Assembly (NCBI GenBank): GCA_033064195.1
Contig: JARBJD010000042.1
Location: 124,001-188,000 of the forward strand
Origin: Blattamonas nauphoetae
Lineage: Eukaryota > Preaxostyla > Oxymonadida
DNA: 64,000 bases
Direction of reading: 5' to 3'
The notes under the pieces were generated by a model. The model was not told the origin of the DNA, made no database searches, and worked only from the letters and a program-made list of their open reading frames with translations. Both the position numbers and the translations under genes were made by a program. Below are positions 20,783-31,513 of this stretch, piece after piece. The number at the start of each line of letters is the position of its first letter. Position 1 is the stretch's first letter.

Positions 20783-21853
20783 ATGACTGCGTTAAACACC
20801 ATTGCAGATGCATCTCATGTATATGCATGCTCAAACGTATCTTCACACAGCCTGTCATTTTCAACAGACTGTTTTCCTTTCCTGAATTGGATTGACGTTG
20901 AAGATGAAACTGAAGAGGAAAAGGCCGTTGTCTTTCGGTCTCTCGTTGCCACATTGAAGTTGCAGCCTGTCATTGATGACTCTCTGGAAGCGCGTGCCTT
21001 GAAATTTCTCAAATCTGTGTCTCAAAAGAATATGAATTCAGCAGATGTTTTTCTCGGCTATTTTACCCAAAACTCTGATGAATCTTTGACCAACTTCGTA
21101 CAGTCCATAGTGTTGCTCATTTCTTCGTCCAAACAAGCAATCATGAATGGTTCGATGAAGATGCTGAAAACTCTAATCATGTTCTGTTCAGTCAAACACC
21201 TCTATCTTCTCGTTCAAGCTAATCTGATCCCTCAACTCATCATCACCCTCAATCCACAGTCTCTTTCTTTTGCGGAGGCAGTCGACATCCACACTTGTCT
21301 CATTCAACTTCTTTCCAGTTCTCTCTGGCTCGCAACTCCTGCTGGTCGAGCACGACTCGGAATTGAAGATAACGACGACAAACAAGCTTTTCACGAGACA
21401 CTTTTGAAGCAAGTTGTGGCCCCTTCGGAGAACTATATCCGCCATTTGTGCGTGAACCGCTTTTCGATCATCGATGAAAGACAGATGTCTAACTTTCTGC
21501 ATCTTCTCGGTGAAATCGTCCAAATTGGTCCCCACTATCAAACTGCAATGGATTCAGTTCTCTCTCTGCCTGTCTTCACGATCCCCAGTTGTCTTCCATC
21601 AATCGAAAATGACCTCTCAATCTTGTATTTTCTGCATTTGCTGATCCGTTCTCAAAAAGAATGGAACGGAAAAGACGAAAATGTTCGTCTGTCAGGGACA
21701 ACACTTCTTGGATCTCTGAGAATGGAAGGGATGGATGATGTGTTGGATCAACGGATGCAACACAGCCAGACAGGAGATTATGGAGAAGATATCCAAAGAT
21801 ATTCGATGGAATGGAACACCCTCCAAGGATTGAACATCCAGGAACTTTGTTAG
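20783..21853 (+). CDS. ARM-like helical repeat protein, paralogue 1
   Basis: A 356-residue all-helical protein. The start was chosen because MTALNTIADASH aligns with the start of paralogue 2 (MNTIIDKTDTS) while the open stretch upstream does not. Shared blocks are CFPFLNWIDVEDETEEEKA, VFRSLVATLKLQP, SMKMLKTLIMFCS, LIPQLIITLNPQSLSF, HETLLKQVVAPSENYIRHL and VNRFSIIDERQ. The spacing of leucine-rich helices fits an ARM or HEAT-like superhelix, a fold used for protein binding, but no standard consensus was matched. The family is lineage-specific as far as I can tell. There is no signal peptide or membrane helix. It ends with TAG. It is the only fully intact member besides paralogue 2. Confidence 0.75.
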   Translation: MTALNTIADASHVYACSNVSSHSLSFSTDCFPFLNWIDVEDETEEEKAVVFRSLVATLKLQPVIDDSLEARALKFLKSVSQKNMNSADVFLGYFTQNSDESLTNFVQSIVLLISSSKQAIMNGSMKMLKTLIMFCSVKHLYLLVQANLIPQLIITLNPQSLSFAEAVDIHTCLIQLLSSSLWLATPAGRARLGIEDNDDKQAFHETLLKQVVAPSENYIRHLCVNRFSIIDERQMSNFLHLLGEIVQIGPHYQTAMDSVLSLPVFTIPSCLPSIENDLSILYFLHLLIRSQKEWNGKDENVRLSGTTLLGSLRMEGMDDVLDQRMQHSQTGDYGEDIQRYSMEWNTLQGLNIQELC

Positions 21854-24220
21854 AATCGAACAAGGACCAGCGAAGATTCGAACCCTCCAAACCGTTCGGT
21901 TCTTCACATTCAGCCATCTCTCACGTCTCTTCTTCATTTTTCGCAATTTTCACGAATATTGCTCACTTCCATCGCTTTCATTTGTGCCCTGCCCATCTCT
22001 CTCCCATTCTCGCACTTTGTCAACCGCAGACACCAATGGATCGATTCTGATGTTTCACAAGAGACAATCACGATCTTATAAGACCAGGACATGAACGATG
22101 AAGAACAATGCGAATCGGCGAAGATGCTACTTCGAAAGACGACAACGAAGTGTTGGAGGATACTCGAAGCAAAGCTGCTCAACGTTGAAGAAGGCGGTTG
22201 GGGGAAGTTGTGCAGCACTCGATCGTTCTGACCACCTTTCTTGGAACGAGCCTTCTTCAGCGGGGATCGATGTTGGCAACGGACAGCTGTGACCTCATGT
22301 CGAACAACCGCCTCGTTCGCTCCAAATATCTCGTCTCGACGTCCTGTCTTCATTTCACGTTATTCGCAACAGAATCTTCATCACCCTTCATCTTCAATGG
22401 TCTCCACTATCGTCATTGATTTCACCAGCTCAACCGCAATTCACGCGATCACAATCGACCAACACACCTGACCCATTTGGAGCACTCGACAATGCCGCCA
22501 ACTCGTCCTCCGTCGATGCCACTTCGAGGGATGCGATGGAGACGACACGGAACGATCATCCTCACCTCACTCTGAAGCCACACATGAATTATCAAATGTG
22601 GTGTCGACAGTCAACGACGACGCTCCACCAGATGTCCATTCTCGTCGCAGAACGAATGGACAACGATTGGGCAGTTCCGCTTTTCGAACAATCCCTCGTT
22701 CCCTCATTTGGTCGGAAATCACAGGTTTTGACACATCCGTCTGTTTTTCGGTCTTCTTGCATTTCCTTACTCGTTCATTCGTTGCTCTTCGACGAGTTCT
22801 ACAATTGTTGGACAATTTTGGGAAATTGGAAAATGCCGGAAAAAAGACAAACAAAATGCGAACCTTTTCTCCAGCTCCAAATGTCCCAATAATTTTGAAA
22901 AGAGCCAAAACACTATGGATGGTTTCACTTTTTTTTATTTTTCTCCAAATTCTTAAAATCACTCAAATATGATGGAAAAGGGGTTTGTTTCGAAATTGAG
23001 CTTCGATCGTGACGAGAAACGACACTTTTTTGAAACGCCAATTGAACACATTTATTGTTTCAAAAACAGATGAGAGAAGATCATGAGGTGAGACAATGTG
23101 AAAAAAGAAGGTTCTACAATGGAGAGTACGGATAAGATGTATTGTGAAGAAATAGAGGCAAAATACTCAATAGTCTCGAAAATGCTCTATTGCACTTGAA
23201 TTATCAGTTGAAATTAGATTTCTGCATGAACCCAGGAGTACAAGTATTTTTTCTTGAATTGGACACATGTTTGCACCCATCTGGCAAGATCATCATCGAT
23301 CGTGTCCTGAACACTCCTTTCCTTTGTCTATCTGAAATTATGAGAGATAATTGAGAACAAACAGGTTTTATATGTCTGTTTGACACTGGTGAAGAGACAT
23401 TGGGACATCATTATCTTAATCTCCAAGAGTAACCGTCATGGAAAAAGAGAATCCGCTTTCAGGTGCTACGAGTTTCAAAGAAAGTGAAAAGAGCACACCC
23501 GATCTTCACACATGTGACTTGATGTACATCGATCTGAGTGGAACGCAGTTTATCAAAGGTGGAGCAGTGAGGTCACAATGAAGGTTGGAGAGTCAGTGCT
23601 TGAAAAGAGGATGTGTAGAAACGAAGTTTTGAGAGAAGATATCCGTGGAGATTGAGGACTTTAATCTGTTCCTGGAACAAGAATAGACAGAATTTGATAG
23701 AAAGACCAGTGAAACGGATGGATTCTTTCAAAATTATTGGGACAAATCATGTCATGTCACAGTACGATCCTTCCATTCGTCGCGATGTTGAGAGTTCTCT
23801 GTGAGAACGACAGACCATCAGCTGTTGATCCCACGCCGGAATATGTGTTGGACTGTCAGACCTACCGAATTGGTCCCTCAATCAGATGTTTTTTGGATAG
23901 AGCGTGCTGATGACGAGATGGGAAGTAGTTGGTGGATGGGAGGACTCGACTTTGTGGAAGGAAGTTGCTGTTGAGAATGGACATCAATCGGCTTCAGAAC
24001 GCACATGGGATCAACAAAGTTTCCAAATTATCAAAATTGTCCAACTACTGTAGCCATCTTTCTCTTCGTGTGGTTCTCAAGCTCCATCTTCATTGATAGA
24101 TTATCTAGAGTTTCGTTGGTTGATTTTTGTTGCTTCTTTCGGACGTCTTTTGCATCTCAACATCGTTGTTTCATTCTTTATTCTGACCCATAACAAACTT
24201 TCTCCTCAGAATCCATCAGA
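21854..24220. other. Long intergenic stretch without a supported gene
   Basis: About 2.4 kb between ARM-like paralogues 1 and 2. Several overlapping plus-strand frames between 22098 and 22892 have protein-like composition but change frame repeatedly, which suggests a heavily decayed gene. From 23000 to 24200 nothing recognisable was seen. Confidence 0.45.
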
Positions 24221-25306
24221 ATGAACACGATAATCGATAAAACAGACACATCCTCCAATGCAACACACTCTTTTGTGTCCTCCTCTCAGTTGCCATTTTC
24301 ACTGGATTGTTGTCCTTTCCTGAATTGGTTGGAAGATCAGCCTGAAACTGAACAGGAAAAGGCTGTTATATTTCGGTCTCTTGTTGCCACTCTGAAGTTT
24401 CAGCCTGCTCTCGATGACTCTCTGGAAGCTAAAGCAGTCTCTTTTCTCGAATCTGTTGATGTGGAGAATGAAGAATCAGCAGATGCTTTTCTCGACAGCC
24501 TTCGGCGAACCACTGATGGATCACTGTCAGACTTTATACAGTCCATTGTGGTGATCATGTCTTCTCCCAATCATCCTATTCATTCCACAACAATGAAGTT
24601 GCTGAACAATCTCCTCGCGGACTGTTCAACTCAAAACCATCTTGCCCTCATCAAAGCTGGTCTAATCTCTGAACTCATCATCACTCTCAATCCATCGTCA
24701 CTCTCTTTTACAGAAGCTGAAGATATCCACTTATATCTCTTGACAATCGTCTGGAACTCTATCTGGTTCGCAACTCCGACTGGACTCGAACATCTCAACT
24801 TTGAAGATGACGATGAACAACAAACTGTTCGTGAGACGGTTTTGAAGCAAGTTGTGGCACCTTCGGAGAAGTACATTTCCCATTTGTGCGTGAATTACTT
24901 TTCGATCATTGATGGGATGCAACCCATGTATTTCATGGTACTCCTCGTCCGACTCGTCCAACTATGTTCTTATTATCAACCTTCAATGGATATCGTCGTT
25001 GTTATGCCAATCGTTCTCACGATCCCAAGTTGTCTCACATTCTTCGCTTTTAATGACTCAATCTGGAATTTTCTGTTTTACATGAACGCTTGCCAGTGGG
25101 AACGGAACAGAGAAAGGGGAGCAGAGAGACAGATGTGGAAGACAATGCATGGAATGTTGAGAATGGAGGGCATCGAAGATGTGATTGAAGAGGAGCTTCA
25201 AACCGACAAAGACACGATCGCAGGACGAAAAATTGTTGCTGAATCGGTCAATTTGAACAACTTGCAAGGCATGAACCTTCCAAAACCTTGGTGGATTCAG
25301 GCATGA
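24221..25306 (+). CDS. ARM-like helical repeat protein, paralogue 2
   Basis: A 361-residue intact member of the ARM-like family, beginning MNTIIDKTDTSSN. It has the full set of shared blocks: CCPFLNWLEDQPETEQEKA, VIFRSLVATLKFQP, LISELIITLNPSSLSF, VRETVLKQVVAPSEKYISHL, VNYFSIIDGMQ, TIPSCLTFFAF and MEGIEDVIEEELQ near the C-terminus. It ends with TGA. Paralogue 3 begins in the overlapping ATGA at this stop, so the two were made by a tandem duplication whose breakpoint removed the spacer. Function is unknown; the helical-repeat fold suggests protein binding. Confidence 0.78.
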   Translation: MNTIIDKTDTSSNATHSFVSSSQLPFSLDCCPFLNWLEDQPETEQEKAVIFRSLVATLKFQPALDDSLEAKAVSFLESVDVENEESADAFLDSLRRTTDGSLSDFIQSIVVIMSSPNHPIHSTTMKLLNNLLADCSTQNHLALIKAGLISELIITLNPSSLSFTEAEDIHLYLLTIVWNSIWFATPTGLEHLNFEDDDEQQTVRETVLKQVVAPSEKYISHLCVNYFSIIDGMQPMYFMVLLVRLVQLCSYYQPSMDIVVVMPIVLTIPSCLTFFAFNDSIWNFLFYMNACQWERNRERGAERQMWKTMHGMLRMEGIEDVIEEELQTDKDTIAGRKIVAESVNLNNLQGMNLPKPWWIQA

Positions 25307-26235
25307 ACAATCGACAATTTCGACCTGTTCGCGACTTGTTTGGGCAACGAACACTGTTTTTGTGTGATCATGGCTTCGGCACGTCTGTTAAAGCTCTAGA
25401 TTTTGTGGACTCTGAGGATAAAGACCAAGCAGATGCTTTTCTCGGCAACCTTGCATCGTTCTCTGATGACTATTCAACAAACTTCGTCCGATGCATTGGG
25501 GTACTCATTTCTTCACCAAGTCAGACAATCACCACAAAATCTATGAAGATTCTTGACACTCTTGTCCGCTTCTGTTCCCCTGGAGTCCTTCTTGCCCTTG
25601 TCAAAGCTGATATGATCCCTCAACTCATCATCACTCTCAATCCACAGTCACTTTCTTTTACAGAATCAATCGACATCCACACTGTTCTCGTTTCAAGCAT
25701 CACCGGATCTCTCTGGCTCGCAACTCCAGATGGACTCAACCAACTCGAACTTGAAGATGGTTATGAAGAACAAGCTGTTCACGAGACAGTTTTGAAGCAA
25801 GTTCTGGCACCTTCGGAGAAGTATATATCCAATTTGTGCATGAACCGATTCTCGATCATCGATGGTGAGCAATCCAGGCTATTTCTGGAACTCCTCGCCC
25901 ACCTCCTCCGACTTTGTCCATATTATCAACCAACACTGGCTGTTGTTCTTCATCTGCCTGTATTTCTGACGATTCCAAGTTGTCTCACATTCTTCGAAAT
26001 TGAAGACACAATCTCTCGTTTTCTGTATATATTGAACAACTCCCAGCGGGAATGGAACAAAACAAGGGGAGAAGTGTGACAGATGGGGAAGGCAATGCAT
26101 CAAAGATTGAGAATGGAGGGCATCGAAGATGCGATTGATGAAAAGCTGCAAAACGACAGAAAAGAATACAATGGAAATCGTATTGTTATTCGATCGATTG
26201 AATGGAGCAACCTGCAGGGCATGAACCTCCCATGA
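25303..26235 (+). pseudogene. ARM-like paralogue 3, truncated with an internal stop
   Basis: This copy lacks about 70-90 N-terminal residues compared with paralogues 1 and 2; its first clear match is KALDFVDSEDKDQADAFLG. The rest aligns well (MIPQLIITLNPQSLSF, HETVLKQVLAPSEKYISNL, TIPSCLTFFEIED). A TGA at 26077-26079 interrupts the frame where paralogue 2 has a basic residue, and matching sequence then continues in the same frame for 52 codons (MEGIEDAIDEKLQ, NLQGMNLP) to a second TGA. The internal stop could have arisen from CGA by one transition. It is most likely a young pseudogene; a shortened product remains possible. Confidence 0.72.
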
Positions 26236-26576
26236 CAAGAACAGAAACGAAAAAGAACCAGCGAGCACATCGTCCTGTCTCTCGCTCATTTTGGACAATA
26301 CTGTTCATGTGTGATCTATACCGGCGCTGAAATCGCCTCATTGTTAACCTAAACGACTCGGATTCCTCTCGCCAGTCTCCCTCGATGGTCACCGCCCTCT
26401 CTATCACCTTTTGCACGATTTGCCTTTTCTGCGATGTGTGAACAATTTTGACGGCATTTTACATTCATATAGAGGTTAGCTTGTAATATATTATTCTGAA
26501 ATGGGAGTAAAGTCGTGTGATTTTATTTCGTTCAAACAAAAATAAAGCAAAAAGTGGGAAGACGAAAAACCAAGCC

Positions 26577-27707
26577 ATGGAAGAAGAACCACTTCCATGG
26601 AACTCAAGCCATGATGTCAATGTGATTCATTCATCTGACTCACGTTCAATTGTCACTTCAAAACTCGAACTCATCCAAACATTCGATACGAACACAAAAA
26701 TGTCACTCAAAGACAGACTAGCTCTTTATACCGCACTTGTTTCCCTCGTCCGAGACGATTTCGACTTTAGTGATGCCTATCTCGATAAAGTTGTAGGCAT
26801 TCTGAAGTCTCTCGAATCATGTGAGCAAGAAGTTCACAAAGTGGACCAACTCGTCACCAACCTTGTTCCCTCATCGGATGGATCATTATCCGGCTTCATT
26901 GACAGTATTTGCATCCTTCTCTCGTCTACACATTCGAGAATCGTTCTTGCAGCACTCTGCTTTCTTCGAAGAACATTCTCGTATTCCTCTTGGACAATCC
27001 GACTCCATCTCATTCAGACTGATCTTATCACAAGAATATTATCAATTCTTCGACCACAGACCCATCCCATTTCCGGAATCAAAAATCAAGTCAGATTTCT
27101 GAATTCACTTGTCCTCGTTTCAATCCGACTCGCAGATTCTCCCACTCTGAAAGAACTCTTCATTTCAGAGCCCTATGCGCAATCTAATCATCGTGAGGTC
27201 ATTTTACAGCGAGTAATTCAACCATCCTCTCAATATCTAACTTTTCTCTGTCAACACCGATTTCTCTTTGAGGACGTTGACATTTCCTTTTCCATGCTGG
27301 ACCTTTTGAAACAACTGATATCTATCACTGCGTTTCATATTCCCACACTCGAATTCGTTCTCGATTCTCCATTGGTGATGACCATCCAAAGTGTCTAGTT
27401 CTTCCACAGTTTTGATTGGCCGCAAAATATCGTTCTCCGAGACATCCAAGACATGTACTGCGAATGGAAAAGGCAAGGCCCAGAAGTCGAAAAAACTGGA
27501 AAAAGGCTCACACGAGCTCTGTTTTCGGAAGGCTTCGAAAACTCATTCGAACAGATGCTAATGAACGCAAAGAAGGGGCAATATGGCGACCTGACTGTTC
27601 AGTATAGTCACAGAATTTCACGGATTTTGGGATCAAATCCAGTGTATAAAGGCCGTGTCTTCTGGCAGATATATACTGCCCGACACGACGTCCTGATCCG
27701 GCTGTAA
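26577..27707 (+). pseudogene. ARM-like paralogue 4, internal stop, 3' end cut by an inverted repeat
   Basis: The start at MEEEPLPWNSSHD is the first ATG. The helical blocks diverge more than in copies 1-3 but keep order: SLKDRLALYTALVSLV, SLSGFIDSICILLSS, LITRILSILRPQTHPI, HREVILQRVIQPSSQYLTFL and SPLVMTIQS. The frame meets TAG at 27396-27398, close to the conserved TIPSCLTFF position, then continues in frame as coding-like sequence (IQDMYCEWKRQG, RALFSEGFENSFEQMLMNA, RISRILGSNP). The last ten or so codons lie in the terminal repeat starting at 27674, so the original C-terminus is lost. TAG is a real stop elsewhere in the window, so reassignment is not the explanation. Confidence 0.68.
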
Positions 27708-28431
27708 AACGGATGTATTTTTCTGAATAGAGGCACAATGTGGTTCAATTTTCTATGAATACTAATTTTGAGAGTTAGACACAGTTTGAGAAAAAATGAG
27801 AAGACAAAAAATTCTGAGTGACGTGAAAACTGTAAAACAAAAAAAATGATGGACATGCTCCTCGCGACATGACACGTGATTCACTTCATCCTGCTCGATC
27901 CCTCTAACTTGAAATTGTTTTAACTTTACGAGAGTAACACTCGAGGAGTCAATCACTGAATGAGAGTACGGTGTTTTCATTACTTTCTTGTGGGATCGAG
28001 TTCTCACCTCGCACGATTTTTAGACAAAGGAAGTCCCTTGTGACGTAACTCGCATAATTTTCAAAAAGAATTGATACAAGCGTTCACGAAATGTGTTTGA
28101 TGAGGTTAAAGTCGGTAAAGAGTGTTGGAAGGTATTTCTGACCGATATTGACATGTTTGATTCTTGGAAGTTTTATCTTTTTTCTTGTTTCAACTAACAC
28201 AATCACTGAGAAGGACCCGTGAGTGGTGGTGAGGGTCCATCCTTCCCTCAGTGCGAAATGTGATGAAGGATCATGGCATTGTTTTCCGTCAATGATCTCT
28301 TCCGTCACGACAAGTTTTCAGTTTCAACGAATCCCAGTACATCACCAAATCCCAAGTTTGCTGGGATGATCACACAACCCAGATTCTCAGCGTGGTGTGT
28401 CTTTTATCTATATGACTTCTTGAACATCATC

Positions 28432-30622
28432 GGATAAACACGCAACTTCGGGAAAACCCGCAACTCCATATTCTAACAACCGAAGTTAACTTGTGTGTTC
28501 ATCTTTTCGGAATCAAGTACGAATCATCATTAAAGTCTAAATTCAAATGATTACCTCTAAATTTTACTTCATCATTTCGAAAGTTCTCATTGTGGGTTAA
28601 TTTTTGTACAAAAAAATGACTCCACCTGTCTTAAAACAAACTGATATACTCACGGACGAACAATCTCTCTCTCAACTCGAATCTCCCTCACATCTCTTGT
28701 GAATACCCAACACGTATTTGCTGATTCTTGTTTTGAACACAAACTCTTCCAGATCTCAGCTGCTGTGAGTCTGGAAGCATCCAGCATCAATGAAGGATTT
28801 ATCGGAGATACTCTCTACCTTCTCAAAACACTGATTATTATGCATCGTGAATCGCATTTTGGGAGGAATTGCTCACGCTTCGAGTTGTCCGCTCTGTTCG
28901 TCCTCATTCCGATCATTTTGGACATCGTCACCAAAACTTTTTACGGATACATATGAATCGACGGAAAACCAATCAAATTACGATTGAAATGATGCTAGAA
29001 CTCGTGACCGAGTCGATGAGTCTTCTCTCGTTGGAGGGATCTCCTGAATCAAGAAATACCTTGGGCGTGGATATCGAGCAATCTCGGCGGAAATGCAAAC
29101 GCACGTCACTTTTGAAGGAGATCACAAGAATAGATGAAAGCCGCATGTTTCCTGAGCATGTTCAGCTTGTCACTCCCTCTGGCCCCGCAGAAGTTTCACT
29201 CAGCCCTTTCACCCTGGATTCTCTGCAACAGACGTTGTCGCTCCTCATTGCTGACTTTAAGAACCATCATATTCATCAGACTCCAACCGCCACGATCCTC
29301 TCGTCGACGCCTCAGAATTCCCAAATTGAGCAGAAATCGCAAGATCTCTTCAATCTCTTGGATTCCATTATTCTCCTTCAATCCACTCGTCCGTTCTCGA
29401 GTCCACTAATCTCGATTTATGTCCAGCATACGCACTTCTCTCGACTCGATTCCGTCTGGCTCTTCGTATTCGCGACAATTCAATCCACTCTCTCATTGCT
29501 TTCGTTTTCATCAAAAATCTTTCATCTTCATCGTCCTAAACACTGCCTACCACCACTCTTCCCCTCCAATTCTTCCCATTCACTCTCCATCACCATCCCT
29601 TCCTCGTATCTCCGTTCACACTTCATACAATCGCCTCATTTGCTCAAATTTATGTCAACAGTCCTACCAAAACACTAAACTTTTGGGCGTCTTCCTGTCT
29701 GTCCCGCTGTTTCAGCCAACGTCACTCGTCCACGTTTCTCCATCCTCCCACGCCAACCTTTCGCCAAATACACTTAAACAATAATCCAACTCAGACTTCT
29801 CATCTCTCTGGACACATCCGATCTCACACGACAAGCACCAAACCAGCGACAGCGACACACTCTCCAATACTCTCAAACTCGATCCCATCTGGCTGCTCGA
29901 CAAGTTTGTGATGCAATGATATCCCACTCGGACTGATGGAGCAGATTCTTACGAAGCTACTCCAACCACGTGATTTGATTGAGAATGAGACTGATTCTGT
30001 CTCTCACAAGGATCCTGCTTTTCACCATTCTCCCCAACACGGAAATCAACACCATCACGTCAAGTTTACAATACAGAGGAGCAAGCTGAGGATGATGGTA
30101 TGACCGGATCAGATTGGTCAAAAGAAACAAAACTGACTCACTCCCTTCAAAACGTTCGATCTCAACGATTCTTTTGCTGTGCAACCATTTCAGGAGCCCT
30201 CACACAACTCGCAGGACGAGCTCGAATCATTCGTTGAAACATCTCGCCCACTCTGCCCTCCTTTCACCATCTCGCCCACTCTGCCCTCCTTCCGCCTTCA
30301 CTCCACTCATCTCTCGAGCACTCACTATTCTCAACTCGACTGTTTCACTCATTCGGGCCCAGCTGACACCTCCCGTCATCTCAGCATCGCCAAATGTCGA
30401 AATATCCTTTCCAAAAGTTCGATTCCCATTTCGTTTCATTTTTGTGTTGAGATCTTGATCAACCCTCTTTTCTTGTTCATTTCATGAGATTAAGCGTTCT
30501 CCAGAACAGATTCCTATGAAATAATATGAAATAACGGCAAAATAACGATGCAATTTCGAATATATCCGAATTCTGGGTCCCAGATCCAGGGTGTGGGTTA
30601 ATCCGGAGTTGCGGGTTAAATC
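28432..30622. repeat. Inverted-repeat pair inside element V, possible nested transposon (IV)
   Basis: At 28432-28467 the sequence GGATAAACACGCAACTTCGG and the following AAAACCCGCAACTCC form two spaced copies of a CGCAACT motif. At 30591-30622 the complement holds the same motif pair (AACCCGCAACTCCGG). The layout, inverted ends each made of short direct repeats, is like elements I, II and III, but no target duplication was found and the ends are imperfect, so element status is uncertain. Confidence 0.4.
28953..29678 (+). CDS. Unidentified ORF within element V
   Basis: A 241-codon frame from ATG, with a leucine-rich first part (MMLELVTESMSLLSLEG, SLSPFTLDSLQQTLSLLIADF) and a serine-, proline- and histidine-rich second part. 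The leucine spacing recalls the helical ARM-like genes next door, but none of their marker blocks is present, so relation is only a guess. Similar low-complexity frames continue to about 30440. It sits between the arms of the inverted-repeat pair and could be captured host sequence. Function unknown. Confidence 0.25.
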   Translation: MNRRKTNQITIEMMLELVTESMSLLSLEGSPESRNTLGVDIEQSRRKCKRTSLLKEITRIDESRMFPEHVQLVTPSGPAEVSLSPFTLDSLQQTLSLLIADFKNHHIHQTPTATILSSTPQNSQIEQKSQDLFNLLDSIILLQSTRPFSSPLISIYVQHTHFSRLDSVWLFVFATIQSTLSLLSFSSKIFHLHRPKHCLPPLFPSNSSHSLSITIPSSYLRSHFIQSPHLLKFMSTVLPKH

Positions 30623-31513
30623 GACTACGTTGAATTTCTCTAGTCATCTCTCACACAGATTCTTCACATCGCCAAACTGACAAAGCTCATGAAAGAAACA
30701 TTTTGAAAGAGTCTCATTTCCAAAGACGCAGCGATTATGAAAATGATGGAGAAAAATGCGAGGAACTCTGTGCCATTTGTGAATATCAATTCGATACACT
30801 TTGATAAATCGTTGGAAGAAACAGTGTGATTTTTTGATTTTGATGTCTCTCTTTCGATGAACAGCTGAACTGTATGACACGTTTTTGAATCCAATTCGAA
30901 CAGAATGCAAAGTCTTGATGGTTTCGTGCTGCGGCTGGCCTTTTCATTTCACGACAAACTGTTAATCGTCGGTGTTCGGCGCATCGGTGTCCTTGGATAC
31001 TACATTGACAGAGACATGGAGCGAACGAGTTGACATGTGTCTTCCTTTTCCTTTTCTTCATTCAATCTGCGACTATCTTTCACTAGATATTCACCATCTG
31101 GGATCCATTCAGGAGTGATATCGGATGTGAATCACGTGTCATGTCGTTCGGAGTATGTCCCCCTACAGTAGCATTTCATGTCATTCTCTCTTATTTTTCA
31201 CTGTTGATCTTTCAAAAAAATCACAGAGACGTATAACTCAAGATAGTTGATGATAGTGGAAAAGGAACTCTCAACTCTCTCTTGTTCAATACAAAAGCAA
31301 AAATTACAGCCGGATCAGGTCGTCGTGTCGGGCAGTATAATCTCGAAAATCCCCTCATCCATGGAGTAGGTGTCGGGATCATATATTTATCTTTTGTTAA
31401 ATTGACTGTTTGACGACATTTCAGCAGATAATGCACAGAGAACAGAAATAGAATGAGTGTTGAATGAAAATGTCACCCAAATGGGCGCGTATATGTGGAG
31501 TTCAAACGACAGA

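Larger units (their letters stand above)
27674..31337. mobile_element. Candidate TA-target DNA transposon, element V
   Basis: A 34-bp sequence beginning TACTGCCCGACACGACG and ending CCGGCTGTAA lies at 27674-27707, and its inverted copy with one mismatch at 31304-31337. Each outer end abuts TA (27672-27673 and 31338-31339), as expected for Tc1/mariner-type insertion. The 3.66-kb interior shows no transposase that I can recognise and contains another inverted-repeat pair. The left end overwrites the 3' end of ARM-like paralogue 4. It is probably an old or non-autonomous copy; the superfamily rests on the ends only. Confidence 0.6.

Noticed and set aside
21870-21915. A tRNA-like tract on the minus strand (GGGTTCGAATC)
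   Set aside because: The T-stem does not pair, and no matching acceptor stem or D-arm lies at the right distance.
26077-27398. Reassigned stop codons, because ARM-like copies 3 and 4 read on through TGA and TAG
   Set aside because: TAA, TAG and TGA all end intact genes in the window, and the two internal stops do not fall at conserved glutamine positions; decay is simpler.
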